DNA from: Holtiella tumoricola
Lineage (GTDB): Bacteria; Bacillota; Clostridia; Lachnospirales; Cellulosilyticaceae
NCBI RefSeq assembly: GCF_027857615.1
Contig: NZ_JAQIFT010000049.1
Coordinates: forward strand, 1-64,000
DNA: 64,000 bases
Reading direction: 5' to 3'
In this document: piece after piece, positions 52,743-62,486 of the stretch
How the letters are laid out: every line of letters starts with the position of its first letter
How positions within the stretch are numbered: position 1 is the first letter of the stretch
Made by a program: the position numbers and the translations under genes
Notes under the pieces: generated by a model
The model's database searches: none
What the model was told of the DNA's origin: nothing
Seen by the model: only the letters and a program-made list of their open reading frames with translations

Positions 52743-54028
52743 TGACAGGAGAAATGCTTTCCCAAGAAGAAATTAATGCATTACTAGGAGGGTTAGTCTC
52801 AAATGATGAAATATCATCTGGTAGCGATGAGGTATTAACACCAGAAGAGATTGATGCATTAGGAGAAATAGGAAATATTAGTATGGGGACAGCAGCAACA
52901 ACTTTGTTTGCTCTTTTAAATCATAAAGTTATGATTACAACACCTATTGTTGAGGTAATGACTCTAGAAAGTTTTAAGAGTCAAGTAACAGATGATTTAA
53001 TTGCTGTTTCAGTCGGTTATACAGAAGGATTAACGGGAACAAACCTTATGATTTTAAACCAAAATGATGTTAAAATCATAGCAGATTTAATGATGGGAGG
53101 ACCAGGTCAAGCATCAGATGAACCTATTTCGGAACTTCATTTGAGTGCGATAGCAGAAGCAATGAATCAAATGATAGGTTCATCTTCTACATCATTATCT
53201 CAAATGTTTTCAAAGAAAATTGATATTAGTCCATCGGAAGCCATTCAATTGAATTATGCTCAAGAGGAACTAGTAAAGATTTTAGGTAGTGCAGATCCAA
53301 TTGTAAAAATTTCATTTAGGATGCAAGTAGAAGAAAATATCATTGATAGTCAATTGATGCAAGTATTACCAATTAAATTTGCAAAAAGCTTAGTAAGTAA
53401 TTTATTTGCTGGAAGTATGGAAGCTGATATTCAAGTAGAAGCAACACAAGCAGTGACAGAAGATGTACAGCAACCATCATCATATATAGAATCTGTAAGT
53501 CATAATGAATCAATGCCAAGTGCTACAGAACCAATGCCACAAGTAATGGCAAATGAGTATGGACAAGCAGGAAGCAGCTATCCACAACAAGGTTACCCAC
53601 ACATGGGCTATCCTCAACCAGGCTATGCTCAACCTGATTATTCCCAACAAATGGGGAGCTATCCAAACCAAATGCCAAATTATGGTGTACCTGAAGTAAG
53701 ACCTACACAAACACTACGTGATATAGAAGTTCAAAAACCAGAGTTCCCGAACTTTGGAGCACCTCAACAAGTCTATCCAAAAGAAAATATGGATGTACTT
53801 ATGGATGTTTCTTTAGAAGTATCTGTTGAGCTAGGGCGTACACAAAAGAAAATTAAAGAAATTTTAGAATTTGGTCCTGGAAGCGTTGTTGAACTTGACC
53901 ATATAGCAGGTGAACCCGTAAATGTACTTGTAAATGGCAAGTTCATTGCTAAAGGTGAAGTCGTTGTGATTGACGAAAACTTTGGTATTCGTATTACAGA
54001 TATCATAAACCCAGAAAGTAGAATTTAG
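52742..54028 (+). CDS. fliY: Flagellar motor switch phosphatase FliY
   Basis: C-ring component with CheY-P phosphatase activity in Gram-positives. 428 residues: N-terminal CheY-P-binding peptide MLSQEEINALLGGLV, CheC-type domain (about 35-215) with two E-x2-N phosphatase motifs (EIGNISMGT and EAMNQM), a Pro/Tyr/Gln-rich linker (about 270-330) with GYP repeats, and a C-terminal FliN/SpoA domain (about 345-428; VSLEVSVELGRTQKKIKEIL). ATG 52742 overlaps the fliM stop. Confidence 0.97.
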   Translation: MTGEMLSQEEINALLGGLVSNDEISSGSDEVLTPEEIDALGEIGNISMGTAATTLFALLNHKVMITTPIVEVMTLESFKSQVTDDLIAVSVGYTEGLTGTNLMILNQNDVKIIADLMMGGPGQASDEPISELHLSAIAEAMNQMIGSSSTSLSQMFSKKIDISPSEAIQLNYAQEELVKILGSADPIVKISFRMQVEENIIDSQLMQVLPIKFAKSLVSNLFAGSMEADIQVEATQAVTEDVQQPSSYIESVSHNESMPSATEPMPQVMANEYGQAGSSYPQQGYPHMGYPQPGYAQPDYSQQMGSYPNQMPNYGVPEVRPTQTLRDIEVQKPEFPNFGAPQQVYPKENMDVLMDVSLEVSVELGRTQKKIKEILEFGPGSVVELDHIAGEPVNVLVNGKFIAKGEVVVIDENFGIRITDIINPESRI

Positions 54029-54040
54029 GAGGAAAAAATT

Positions 54041-54403
54041 ATGGCAAACCGCGTATTAATTGTAGACGATGCAGCATTTATGAGAATGATGATTAAGGAC
54101 ATTTTATCAAAAAATGGGTATGAAGTAGTAGGAGAAGCAGAAAATGGTGTAAAAGCTATTGAAAAGTATAAAGAACTTACACCAGACTTAGTTCTCATGG
54201 ATATTACAATGCCAGAGATGGATGGTATTCAAGCAGTAAAAAATATTAAAGCTATAGATGGAAATGCAAAAGTAATCATGTGTTCAGCAATGGGACAACA
54301 AGCAATGGTTATTGAATCTATTCAAGCAGGAGCAAAAGACTTTATTGTTAAACCATTCCAAGCAGAACGTGTACTTGAAGCTGTTAGAAAAGTAGTAGGC
54401 TAA
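54041..54403 (+). CDS. cheY: Chemotaxis response regulator CheY
   Basis: Single receiver domain, phosphorylated by CheA and acting on FliM/FliY. 120 residues. Acid pocket LIVDDAAF (Asp 9, 10), phospho-acceptor Asp 54 in VLMDITMPEMDG, Ser in CSAMGQ, Lys in FIVKPF near 104. Strong AGGAGG before ATG 54041. Position between fliY and fliO is standard in Firmicutes. Confidence 0.97.
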   Translation: MANRVLIVDDAAFMRMMIKDILSKNGYEVVGEAENGVKAIEKYKELTPDLVLMDITMPEMDGIQAVKNIKAIDGNAKVIMCSAMGQQAMVIESIQAGAKDFIVKPFQAERVLEAVRKVVG

Positions 54404-54407
54404 GTAT

Positions 54408-54770
54408 ATGAACAATGGAGGGTTTTTCAGTGCAGTAGTAGAGCTTGTGACATTGGTTATAATATTTGTTGGAGTACTTGCATTGACGTATTTTGTAACA
54501 AAAAAAATTGCACAGGTTAAACAAGGTGGACAAAAGACAAAAAACCTTCAAATGATAGAAGTCTTACAAATAGGACAAGGTCAATGCTTATCTATTGTAA
54601 GAACAGGAAAAACTTATCATCTTATAGGAAGTACAAAAGAAGGAATTAGTTATTGCAAGGAATTAGATCCAAATGACTTGCAGTTGGATGCTTACAAGGA
54701 GTCTAGTTTTAATGAGTATTTAGCTCATTTTAAGCAAGATCATGAGGAGACACAAAATGAAAATAAATAA
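54408..54770 (+). CDS. fliO: Flagellar biosynthesis protein FliO/FliZ
   Basis: Accessory membrane protein helping assemble the FliPQR export gate. 120 residues: membrane segment about 6-28, then a small cytoplasmic domain with KNLQMIEVLQIGQGQCLSIVRTGKTYHLIG, the FliO pattern. Start ATG 54408 has only a weak RBS and lies 4 bases after cheY, so coupling is likely. Overlaps fliP by 14 bases. Confidence 0.9.
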   Translation: MNNGGFFSAVVELVTLVIIFVGVLALTYFVTKKIAQVKQGGQKTKNLQMIEVLQIGQGQCLSIVRTGKTYHLIGSTKEGISYCKELDPNDLQLDAYKESSFNEYLAHFKQDHEETQNENK

Positions 54771-55539
54771 GAAAACTTTTAAGTACTTAATATTAACAAT
54801 GATAATAGGGATGTGTTGCTTTGAAGCAACACATCTTTATGCTAGTAGCGTATCATTACCAAGTATTTCTCTTGAGGTAGGTACGGCAGATAGCCCTTTA
54901 GAGCTTAGCCAAAGTTTACAAATGCTTTTTATCTTAACCATATTGGCATTAGCACCATCTATCTTAATTATGATGACATCCTTTACCCGTATTATTATTT
55001 CATTGCACTTTTTAAAGTCAGCGATGGGGACACAACAGATGCCACCTAATCAAGTCATTATTGGACTTGCACTTTTTCTTACATTCTTTGTAATGAGTCC
55101 AGTGGCAACCCAAATCAATGAAACAGCATTAAAGCCATATGAAGCAAAACAAATTACACAAGAGGAAGCAGTAGAAAGAGGACTTGTACCTATTAAAGAA
55201 TTTATGCTTCGTCAGACACGTGATGAAGATATAAAACTTTTTATGGATCTATCAGGTAGGGAGCCCCTTGCAACAGATGCACAGATTGCCCAGGAGTTAC
55301 CAATGCATGTTATTGTACCAGCTTTTATGATTAGTGAGCTTAGAGCTGGATTTATAATAGGCTTTTTAATTTACATACCATTTATTGTTATGGATATGGT
55401 TGTTGCATCCACGTTAATGAGTATGGGGATGATGATGTTACCACCAGCTACTATAGCTCTACCATTTAAAATTTTATTATTTATTCTAGTCGATGGATGG
55501 AATTTACTTATTGGACAATTGATCCAAACATTTAGATAG
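54757..55539 (+). CDS. fliP: Flagellar export gate protein FliP
   Basis: Core of the export channel. 260 residues: N-terminal signal-like hydrophobic stretch (about 8-26), then membrane segments around 50-75, 90-108, 185-210 and 215-245. Signature MMTSFTRIIISLHFLKSAMGTQQMPPNQVIIGLALFLTFF (quoted: MGTQQMPPNQV) and FMISELRAGFIIGF. ATG 54757 chosen because GAGGAGA precedes it. Confidence 0.97.
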   Translation: MKINKKTFKYLILTMIIGMCCFEATHLYASSVSLPSISLEVGTADSPLELSQSLQMLFILTILALAPSILIMMTSFTRIIISLHFLKSAMGTQQMPPNQVIIGLALFLTFFVMSPVATQINETALKPYEAKQITQEEAVERGLVPIKEFMLRQTRDEDIKLFMDLSGREPLATDAQIAQELPMHVIVPAFMISELRAGFIIGFLIYIPFIVMDMVVASTLMSMGMMMLPPATIALPFKILLFILVDGWNLLIGQLIQTFR

Positions 55540-55549
55540 AGGTGACAAT

Positions 55550-55813
55550 ATGGAACAATTAGTATTAGATGTAATGCGTGAGGCAATTATGACCATGATA
55601 AAAGTTTCAGCGCCAACGTTACTTGTCGCCTTAGTCATTGGTTTGGTAGTCAGTATTTTTCAAACGGCGACATCTATTCAAGAACAAACTTTAGCGTTTA
55701 TACCTAAAATTCTAGGTGTATTTTTAGCGATTATTATTTTTGGATCTTGGATTATGACTACTTTAGTGAATTTTATAACACGTTTATTTGCAAGTTTCAA
55801 TCAGTTTTTATAG
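55550..55813 (+). CDS. fliQ: Flagellar export gate protein FliQ
   Basis: 87 residues, two membrane helices (about 16-38 and 52-75). FliQ pattern APTLLVALVIGLVVSIFQTATSIQEQTL. ATG 55550 follows AGAGGTGAC. Assembles around FliP/FliR. Confidence 0.96.
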   Translation: MEQLVLDVMREAIMTMIKVSAPTLLVALVIGLVVSIFQTATSIQEQTLAFIPKILGVFLAIIIFGSWIMTTLVNFITRLFASFNQFL

Positions 55814-55823
55814 GTGAATCATT

Positions 55824-56612
55824 ATGTTACTTAATACATTAGCTATATTACAACATTTACCTGTGACACTATTAATTTTTTGTAGAATTTTGTTTGCTAT
55901 ACACGTTATGCCTATTACTTTAGAGGCAAAGATACCAGCTATTTTTAAAGCAGGCTTATCCTTGTTTTTAACACTTATAGTCTATAATACTGTGCCTGTA
56001 CAATTAGATGTCACACATCTATCTATTGTAGGTTACTTTATATGGGTGATAAAAGAATGTATAGTAGGTCTTGTTTTAGGTTTTGCAGTATCACTTTTTT
56101 TCCAGCTTTATCATTTCGTAGGACAGATGATAAGTATGCAGGGTGGGCTTAGTATGAGTAATTTATTTGACCCAACAAGTGGAACACAAACGCCTTTAAT
56201 TGGGCGTTTTTACTATTTAGCATTCTCTACACTTTTTGTGGCATCAGGAGGATTTCACTGGTTTATACGAGGGTTAGTAGAATCTTTTCAAATGATTCCT
56301 GTCACTCAAGCTGTATTTAGTGAAGAATTAGTCTTTACAATGATTCAAGCAGGAAGTATTTTCTTTGAACTTAGTTTTAAATTAGCAAGTCCAATTATAG
56401 GTGTTATTTTTATAGTAGACTGTGGCCTAGGTATACTTGCTAGAACAGTTCCTCAAATGAATATGTTTGTTATAGGTATACCATTAAAAGTAGTTATTTT
56501 ATTAGTGTTGCTATTTATTACAGTTGGTTTGATGCCAGTCTATAATACTTTTTTAAATGACTATATTATGGAGATTTTTTATAGTGTTCAGCAGGGGATG
56601 GTACCAAGATGA
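55824..56612 (+). CDS. fliR: Flagellar export gate protein FliR
   Basis: 262 residues with about six membrane segments; LGFAVSLFFQLYHFVGQMISMQGGLSMSNLFDP (quoted: GQMISMQGGLSMSNLFDP) near 95-115 is the conserved FliR loop, and the C-terminal ARTVPQMNMFVIGIPLK segment is also typical. ATG 55824 follows AGGTGAATC. Overlaps flhB by 4 bases. Confidence 0.96.
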   Translation: MLLNTLAILQHLPVTLLIFCRILFAIHVMPITLEAKIPAIFKAGLSLFLTLIVYNTVPVQLDVTHLSIVGYFIWVIKECIVGLVLGFAVSLFFQLYHFVGQMISMQGGLSMSNLFDPTSGTQTPLIGRFYYLAFSTLFVASGGFHWFIRGLVESFQMIPVTQAVFSEELVFTMIQAGSIFFELSFKLASPIIGVIFIVDCGLGILARTVPQMNMFVIGIPLKVVILLVLLFITVGLMPVYNTFLNDYIMEIFYSVQQGMVPR

Positions 56613-57730
56613 CGAATATAAGGATGAATTTAGACTTACAATTTTTTGGGGCAGAGTCAGATGGTAGGACAGAAAAAGCAACACCTAAAAAGCGTGAAGA
56701 TGCAAGAAAAAAGGGGCAGGTTGCTAAAAGTACAGAACTTAATACAGCCTTTCTACTTTTAGCCTTTTTTGCAGGTATGAAGTTTCTTGGTGATTATTAT
56801 ATGAACCAATTTAATCAAGGGCTTACAAAAAGTTTTACCGCTATTCCAGAACTTCTACAAAATTTTGAAGGAAGTAGTCTTTTGAAGGTAATAGGGCAAG
56901 GCATTATACAGATTATTATTATAAGTGGACCGTTATGGCTTTTATTATTTGTTGCCGCATTGGTTGTGTCTATAGGACAGGTAGGTTATAAACCTACATT
57001 TAAACCGCTAGCGCCAAAGTTTAATAAAATGAATCCACTGAACGGTTTAAAGCGTATCGTATCTAAAGATATGTTAGTTGAACTTTTAAAAAGTATAGCA
57101 AAAGTTATTTTCTTAGGAAGTATTTTTCTTATGGTTATAAAAGATGAGATTAATGTATTCTATAAATTTTATGATATGACAATGATGCAGATTTTAACAA
57201 ATACAGCTGGTGTTTTATTAAAAGTAGGATTTTATGTAGGCGGCGCTTTTATTTTTGTAGCTATTGTTGATTATGGTTATCAGAAGTATAAACATGAAGA
57301 TAGCTTAAAAATGACGAAACAAGAGATTAAAGATGAATATAAACAAGCAGAGGGAGATCCTCAGGTTAAAGGTAAAATTAAACAAAAGATGCGTGAGATG
57401 TCTATGAAACGAATGATGCAATCTATTCCAGAAGCAGATGTTATCATTACAAACCCAACACATTTTGCTATAGCTATTCAATATGATCCAGAAAAAAATG
57501 TGGCACCTATAGTTGTAGCCAAAGGGGTAGATTATGTAGCAGCTAAAATTAAGGAAAAGGCAAAAGAACATCATGTTGAAATTGTAGAAAATAGACCTTT
57601 AGCCAGAGCCCTATACTATACAGTAGACTTAGGACAACAAATTCCAGCAGAGCTCTATAATGCCGTAGCGGAAGTTTTAGCCTTTGTTTATAGCTTAGAT
57701 AAGCAAAAGAAAAGTAGGAGGAAAAACTAG
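56609..57730 (+). CDS. flhB: Flagellar export switch protein FlhB
   Basis: Controls the hook-to-filament export switch by autocleavage. 373 residues: GRTEKATPKKREDARKKGQV near the N-terminus, four membrane segments (about 45-63, 95-120, 160-180, 200-225), cytoplasmic domain with cleavage motif NPTH (about 282-285; bases 57452-57463). The post-cleavage part is mirrored by the 93-residue protein at 10161. ATG 56609 overlaps the fliR stop. Confidence 0.98.
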   Translation: MTNIRMNLDLQFFGAESDGRTEKATPKKREDARKKGQVAKSTELNTAFLLLAFFAGMKFLGDYYMNQFNQGLTKSFTAIPELLQNFEGSSLLKVIGQGIIQIIIISGPLWLLLFVAALVVSIGQVGYKPTFKPLAPKFNKMNPLNGLKRIVSKDMLVELLKSIAKVIFLGSIFLMVIKDEINVFYKFYDMTMMQILTNTAGVLLKVGFYVGGAFIFVAIVDYGYQKYKHEDSLKMTKQEIKDEYKQAEGDPQVKGKIKQKMREMSMKRMMQSIPEADVIITNPTHFAIAIQYDPEKNVAPIVVAKGVDYVAAKIKEKAKEHHVEIVENRPLARALYYTVDLGQQIPAELYNAVAEVLAFVYSLDKQKKSRRKN

Positions 57731-59769
57731 TGAAATTTAAATCCGGAGATATTATATTAGGATTATTTGTAGTTGGGATTTTATTTTTAATTATTATTCC
57801 ACTACCAGAGTGGATACTTAGTATCTTTTTAATCCTTAATATTTCAATTGCGGCCATGCTCTTATTAAGTGCACTCTTTTCAAAAGAAGCCTTAGATTTA
57901 TCTCTATTTCCTACCATATTATTAATTACAACTGTATTTAGATTAGGTCTTAATATTTCTTCAACAAGGCTTATTTTAAGAGATGCAGACGCAGGGGCGG
58001 TAGTCGATGCATTTGGATCATTCGTAGCAGGTGGGGACATAATCATTGGAGCGATTATCTTCCTCATTATTTCTATTATTAACTTTTTAGTTATTACAAA
58101 AGGCTCTGAGCGTGTAGCTGAAGTATCTGCACGTTTTACTTTAGATGCGATGCCAGGTAAGCAAATGGCTATTGATGCAGATCTTAATTCAGGGTTTATT
58201 GATGAGACCACAGCTAAAATGCGAAGACAAAAAATACAAGATGAAGCAAGCTTCTTCGGAGCAATGGATGGGGCATCAAAATTTGTAAAGAATGATGCTG
58301 TTGCAGGGCTTATTATTTCCTTTATTAATATTGGTGGAGGTATTATTTTAGGTGTTGCTATGAAAGGTATGCCATTTATGGAGGCACTTAATAAATACAC
58401 AATTCTTACGATAGGAGATGGTTTAGTTAGTGCTATTCCAGCACTTTTTATTTCTATAGCAACAGGGGTACTGGTAACGAAGAATAATCAAGAAGGTCCT
58501 ATGAGTGAAGCATTGTTTGGACAAATTGTTCAATCACCTATGGTACTTTACATAGTAGGTGCTGTTATTGTAGCACTAGGGGCTTTTACACCAATGGGTT
58601 TATTACTTACAGTACCAATTGCAGGGCTTTGGCTCTTATTAGGGTATTATCTAATGAATAAAAATAAAGAAAAAGCTGTTGAAGAAGAAATTGCTACAGA
58701 AGACGTTTTAGCAGATGAAATTAGAAAGCCAGAAAATGTTATGGGTCTTTTACAAGTCGATCCAATAGAGCTTGTATTTGGATATGGGATTATTCCTCTT
58801 GCAGATGTCAATCAAGGTGGGGATTTATTTGATAGGGTTGTTATGATCAGACGTCAAATAGCCTTAGAACTTGGTGCAATTGTGCCAATCATTAGGTTAA
58901 GAGATAATATTCAGCTTCCTCCTAATACATATAGTATCAAGATTAAAGGAACAGAAGTTGCACGTGGAGAGATCTTATTTGACCATTATATGGCTATGAA
59001 TCCCGGTTATGTAGAAGATGAGATTGATGGTATTGAAACAAGAGAACCAGCTTTTGGTCTTCCAGCACTTTGGATTACAGAATCACAAAGAGAAAAAGCG
59101 GAGATTAAAGGGTATACAGTAGTAGATTGTCCATCTATTATTGCAACACATTTAACAGAAATTATTAAAAAGCATTTAGCAGAATTATTAAGTCGTCAAG
59201 ATGTTCAAACACTTTTAGATAATGTATCAGAAAGTCATTCTGCGCTTATTAGTGAGTTAACACCAAAATTACTTGGGCTTGGAGAAATTCAAAAGGTGCT
59301 TGCAAATCTACTTTCTGAAGGGGTATCGATTAGAGACTTAGTAAGCATTTGTGAAATCTTAGCTGATTATGCACCCACTATTCGTGATACAGATGTATTA
59401 ACGGAATATGTAAGACAAGGATTAGCACGTGCAATTTCTAAAAAGATATTTACACAACCAACCAATCAGGTTATTACATTAGACCCAGCTGTAGAGCAGA
59501 TGATAATGGATAGTGTTCAGCATACAGAACAAGGTTCATATGTAGCATTAGATCCAAGAACACTACAAGATGTTGTGGGAAGTTTAAAACGTGAAGTGAT
59601 GAAACTAACCAATGTAGGCTTACAACCTGTACTTTTAACATCACCTATTGTACGTATTTACTTTAAGCATTTAATTAATCAGTATATGCCTGATTTAACC
59701 ATTATTTCATATAACGAAATTGACCAAAGTGTTGAAATTCAATCTATAGGAATGGTGAGTGCATCATGA
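57730..59769 (+). CDS. flhA: Flagellar export gate protein FlhA
   Basis: Nonameric export gate that receives substrates and uses proton motive force. 679 residues: eight membrane segments in the first ~310, including the FHIPEP-region equivalent (TVFRLGLNISSTRLIL, VITKGSERVAEVSARFTLDAMPGKQMAIDADLNSG in parts), and a large cytoplasmic domain. GTG 57730 shares a base with the flhB stop and follows AGGAGGAAAAAC. Confidence 0.97.
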   Translation: MKFKSGDIILGLFVVGILFLIIIPLPEWILSIFLILNISIAAMLLLSALFSKEALDLSLFPTILLITTVFRLGLNISSTRLILRDADAGAVVDAFGSFVAGGDIIIGAIIFLIISIINFLVITKGSERVAEVSARFTLDAMPGKQMAIDADLNSGFIDETTAKMRRQKIQDEASFFGAMDGASKFVKNDAVAGLIISFINIGGGIILGVAMKGMPFMEALNKYTILTIGDGLVSAIPALFISIATGVLVTKNNQEGPMSEALFGQIVQSPMVLYIVGAVIVALGAFTPMGLLLTVPIAGLWLLLGYYLMNKNKEKAVEEEIATEDVLADEIRKPENVMGLLQVDPIELVFGYGIIPLADVNQGGDLFDRVVMIRRQIALELGAIVPIIRLRDNIQLPPNTYSIKIKGTEVARGEILFDHYMAMNPGYVEDEIDGIETREPAFGLPALWITESQREKAEIKGYTVVDCPSIIATHLTEIIKKHLAELLSRQDVQTLLDNVSESHSALISELTPKLLGLGEIQKVLANLLSEGVSIRDLVSICEILADYAPTIRDTDVLTEYVRQGLARAISKKIFTQPTNQVITLDPAVEQMIMDSVQHTEQGSYVALDPRTLQDVVGSLKREVMKLTNVGLQPVLLTSPIVRIYFKHLINQYMPDLTIISYNEIDQSVEIQSIGMVSAS

Positions 59770-60908
59770 GAATACTAAAAATTAAAGGAAAAGATGAACA
59801 GACAGTTTTAGCGCAAATAAAAAAAGAATACGGGGAAGATACCGTTATCATTAGTACACAACTTGAAAAACAACAAGGTATGATGGGCTTTTTTAAAAAG
59901 CCCACATGCAGTATAACCATTGCAGTACAAGATGAAGAGGAAATAGAGGAAAAGCCAACAAGCGTTTCAGATAACTATGTAGAAGAAACAAAAGGAATGT
60001 TTGATTATCTAAAAAATCAAATAGACTTTATCAAAAAGGATATAGCAAAGGTTAAAGACTTATCTGAGACTAAGCAAGTTGCTATGAGAGATACGTCGTT
60101 AGTAGGTGAAAAGACGCAAGTAAGCATTACACAAGGTGGGAGCCTCTACAACATTATGAAAGAGAAGCTAACCCGTGAAGGTATTCAAGAAGATGTAGTG
60201 GCTCATATTGTCTCAGGACTTGAAGATGAAGAAAATTTAGAAATCGTAGCTAGAAAACTTTATGAGCAAATGGATGAAATCATGCCTACTGCAAATCTAT
60301 CTAAAGAACTTCCAAAGGTTATTGTATTTATTGGTTCGACAGGTGTTGGTAAAACAACAACGATAGCGAAGTTAACCGCAGATTATGTTATGAATAAAAG
60401 AAAAAAAGTTGCCCTTTTTACTGCAGATACCTATAGAATCGCAGCCATTGAGCAACTAAAAACATATGCTGAAATATTAGATGTGCCGATTGAAGTCATC
60501 TATTCAGAGAATGATTTAGATGTAGCTCTTGAAAAATGGAAAGATAGTGACCATATTTTTATTGATACTGCAGGACGTTCTCATAAGAATAAAGAACAAA
60601 TAGAAGACTTAGCGAGGTTGCTACAAAGTATTGGAGAAAAGCAAGTCTACTTAGTATTAAATGTTAATACCAATTATAAAGATGTGAAACATATTGTAGA
60701 TGTTTATAAGGAGTTTGCAGGATCCTTCCAACTCATTATTACCAAGCTAGATGAAACGGATGAAATCGGAAATTTGATGAATATTGTAGCCTATGCTAAA
60801 AGTCCAATCTCTTATGTTACTGATGGACAGAATGTACCAGATGATATTAGAACGTTTGATTGTGATGAGTATGTCAAGGCTCTATTAGGGAGGATAAATC
60901 ATGAATGA
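59766..60908 (+). CDS. flhF: Flagellar SRP-like GTPase FlhF
   Basis: Third SRP-type GTPase; places flagella and recruits early components. 380 residues: N-terminal basic/variable domain (1-~130), N domain, then G domain with GSTGVGKTTTIAKL (about 193-206), DTYRIAAIEQL, DTAGRS and TKLDETDEIGN. With FtsY and Ffh the window holds all three members of the family. ATG 59766 overlaps the flhA stop (ATGA). Confidence 0.97.
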   Translation: MRILKIKGKDEQTVLAQIKKEYGEDTVIISTQLEKQQGMMGFFKKPTCSITIAVQDEEEIEEKPTSVSDNYVEETKGMFDYLKNQIDFIKKDIAKVKDLSETKQVAMRDTSLVGEKTQVSITQGGSLYNIMKEKLTREGIQEDVVAHIVSGLEDEENLEIVARKLYEQMDEIMPTANLSKELPKVIVFIGSTGVGKTTTIAKLTADYVMNKRKKVALFTADTYRIAAIEQLKTYAEILDVPIEVIYSENDLDVALEKWKDSDHIFIDTAGRSHKNKEQIEDLARLLQSIGEKQVYLVLNVNTNYKDVKHIVDVYKEFAGSFQLIITKLDETDEIGNLMNIVAYAKSPISYVTDGQNVPDDIRTFDCDEYVKALLGRINHE

Positions 60909-61764
60909 TCAAGCACAAGCGTTAAGAGACTTAGTTTCTAAAAAAAATCAGCCCATGCAAAAAATGAAAATTATAACGGTTACAAGTGGGAAAGGAGGCG
61001 TAGGCAAAAGTAATTTTACAACAAATCTTGCTCTAAGTTTAAAAGAATATGGTAAAACACCGGTTATTTTAGATGCAGATTTTGGTCTAGCCAATGTAGA
61101 AATTATATTAGGTCAACGTCCTAAGTACAATCTATCCCATCTTATTCATAAGAAGTGTACTTTTAGTGAATTAGTTTGTGAAAGTCAATATGGTATTCCT
61201 TTTATTTCAGGAGGATCAGGGGTTAAAGATATGCTCTTTTTGAGTCAAGATGAGATGGATACTATTGCAAATCAACTTACAGAACTAGAGCAAAGAACAG
61301 ATTTACTTTTAATCGATACAGGTGCAGGGATTAATGAAATTGTATTGAAGTTTTGTCAGCTGGCAGATGAAGTCTATGTTATAGTCACACCAGAACCAGC
61401 TTCCATGACAGATGCCTATGCACTTATTAAAACATTAGTAAAAGATTTTTCACTTACACCACAATTTAATATTGTTATTAATAAGGCAATGAATAGAGAA
61501 GAAGCACATGATGTATATAGAAAGATGGCTTATGTAGTTAAAGAGTTTTTACAAGCATCTATTCGTTATGCAGGGTATATCCCTTATGATCCAAAACTGT
61601 TTGAAGCAGTAAAAAATCAAAGGCCTGTGATTCATTATGCACCAAAATGTTCAGCAAGCGAAGCCTATAAAGCCATTGGACGCTCTATATTGAATATGCC
61701 AGAACCAGAAAGAAGTTTAAAAACGAGTTGGTTAGATAAATTTAAAAAAGTCTTTTCGTCATGA
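60901..61764 (+). CDS. flhG: Flagellar number regulator FlhG (YlxH, MinD-like)
   Basis: MinD-type ATPase that activates FlhF GTPase and sets flagellar number/pattern. 287 residues. Deviant Walker A TSGKGGVGKSNFTTNLAL (about 28-45), DADFGLANVE, LIDTGAGI. N-terminal QALRDLVSKKN resembles the FlhF-activating helix DQAxxLR. Starts inside flhF (8-base overlap). A hairpin terminator covers its stop. Confidence 0.96.
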   Translation: MNDQAQALRDLVSKKNQPMQKMKIITVTSGKGGVGKSNFTTNLALSLKEYGKTPVILDADFGLANVEIILGQRPKYNLSHLIHKKCTFSELVCESQYGIPFISGGSGVKDMLFLSQDEMDTIANQLTELEQRTDLLLIDTGAGINEIVLKFCQLADEVYVIVTPEPASMTDAYALIKTLVKDFSLTPQFNIVINKAMNREEAHDVYRKMAYVVKEFLQASIRYAGYIPYDPKLFEAVKNQRPVIHYAPKCSASEAYKAIGRSILNMPEPERSLKTSWLDKFKKVFSS

Positions 61765-61784
61765 CCACGAAAAGACAAATTTTT
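61750..61784 (+). terminator. Terminator-like hairpin after flhG
   Basis: GTCTTTTCGT (61750-61759), 7-base loop holding the flhG stop, ACGAAAAGAC (61767-61776), then AAATTTTT. The T-run is separated by three A, so termination may be partial. A TATAAT at 61851 before cheB has only poor -35 candidates (GTGACA 61831, 14-base spacer). Confidence 0.55.
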
Positions 61785-61876
61785 CATCTTTCTCTCTCAC
61801 TCTATAAAAAATGACATGTTATGCAACAGTGTGACAATGTATGATAAAGTTATAATATAGGTTAGGAGACACAAAT

Positions 61877-62482
61877 ATGAAAGGCATACAAAATCCTATT
61901 AAGAACTATGAATATATTGTAGCGATAGGGACCTCAACAGGAGGGCCTAAAGCATTAACAAAAGTTCTATCAGGTTTAGATAAAACGCTATCGGCAACAT
62001 ATGTTGTGGTACAGCATATGCCAGCTGGATTTACAAAATCTTTAGCTGAACGCCTCAATACATTAAGTGATCTCACCGTTAAGGAAGGGGAGAGTGACGA
62101 AAGATTACAACAAGGAACAGTTTATATTGCTCCGGGAGGGAAGCAATTAAAACTTAGAAATGTAAATCAGCTAGAACTTATTTTAACAGATGAAGAAGCT
62201 TATAAAGGGCATAAACCTTCGGTTAATGTGATGCTAAATTCACTTCAAATCTTGCCTCCTCATCAGAAACTCATTGTAGTTATTATGACAGGGATGGGAA
62301 GCGATGGACTAGAAGGGGTTCAATTATTAAAAAAAGATAAAAATATGACAGTTATTGCACAAGATGAAACTACAAGTACAGTGTTTGGCATGCCAAAAGC
62401 AATTGTACAGGCAGAGCTTGCAAATTACATTGTACCGGTTGATGAAATTGCAAAGACTATAAAAACAATAATGGGGGAATAA
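61877..62482 (+). CDS. cheB: CheB methylesterase domain without receiver
   Basis: Removes methyl groups (and deamidates Gln) on chemoreceptors. 201 residues; only the catalytic domain is present: Ser ~20 in GTSTGGP, His ~47 in VVQHMP and Asp ~143 in TGMGSDG, so the triad is intact. Ordinary CheB is about 350 residues with an N-terminal receiver; none is encoded in the 112 bases upstream. ATG 61877 follows TTAGGAGAC. Activity may not be controlled by CheA phosphorylation, or a separate receiver could do it. Confidence 0.93.
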   Translation: MKGIQNPIKNYEYIVAIGTSTGGPKALTKVLSGLDKTLSATYVVVQHMPAGFTKSLAERLNTLSDLTVKEGESDERLQQGTVYIAPGGKQLKLRNVNQLELILTDEEAYKGHKPSVNVMLNSLQILPPHQKLIVVIMTGMGSDGLEGVQLLKKDKNMTVIAQDETTSTVFGMPKAIVQAELANYIVPVDEIAKTIKTIMGE

Positions 62483-62486
62483 GATT

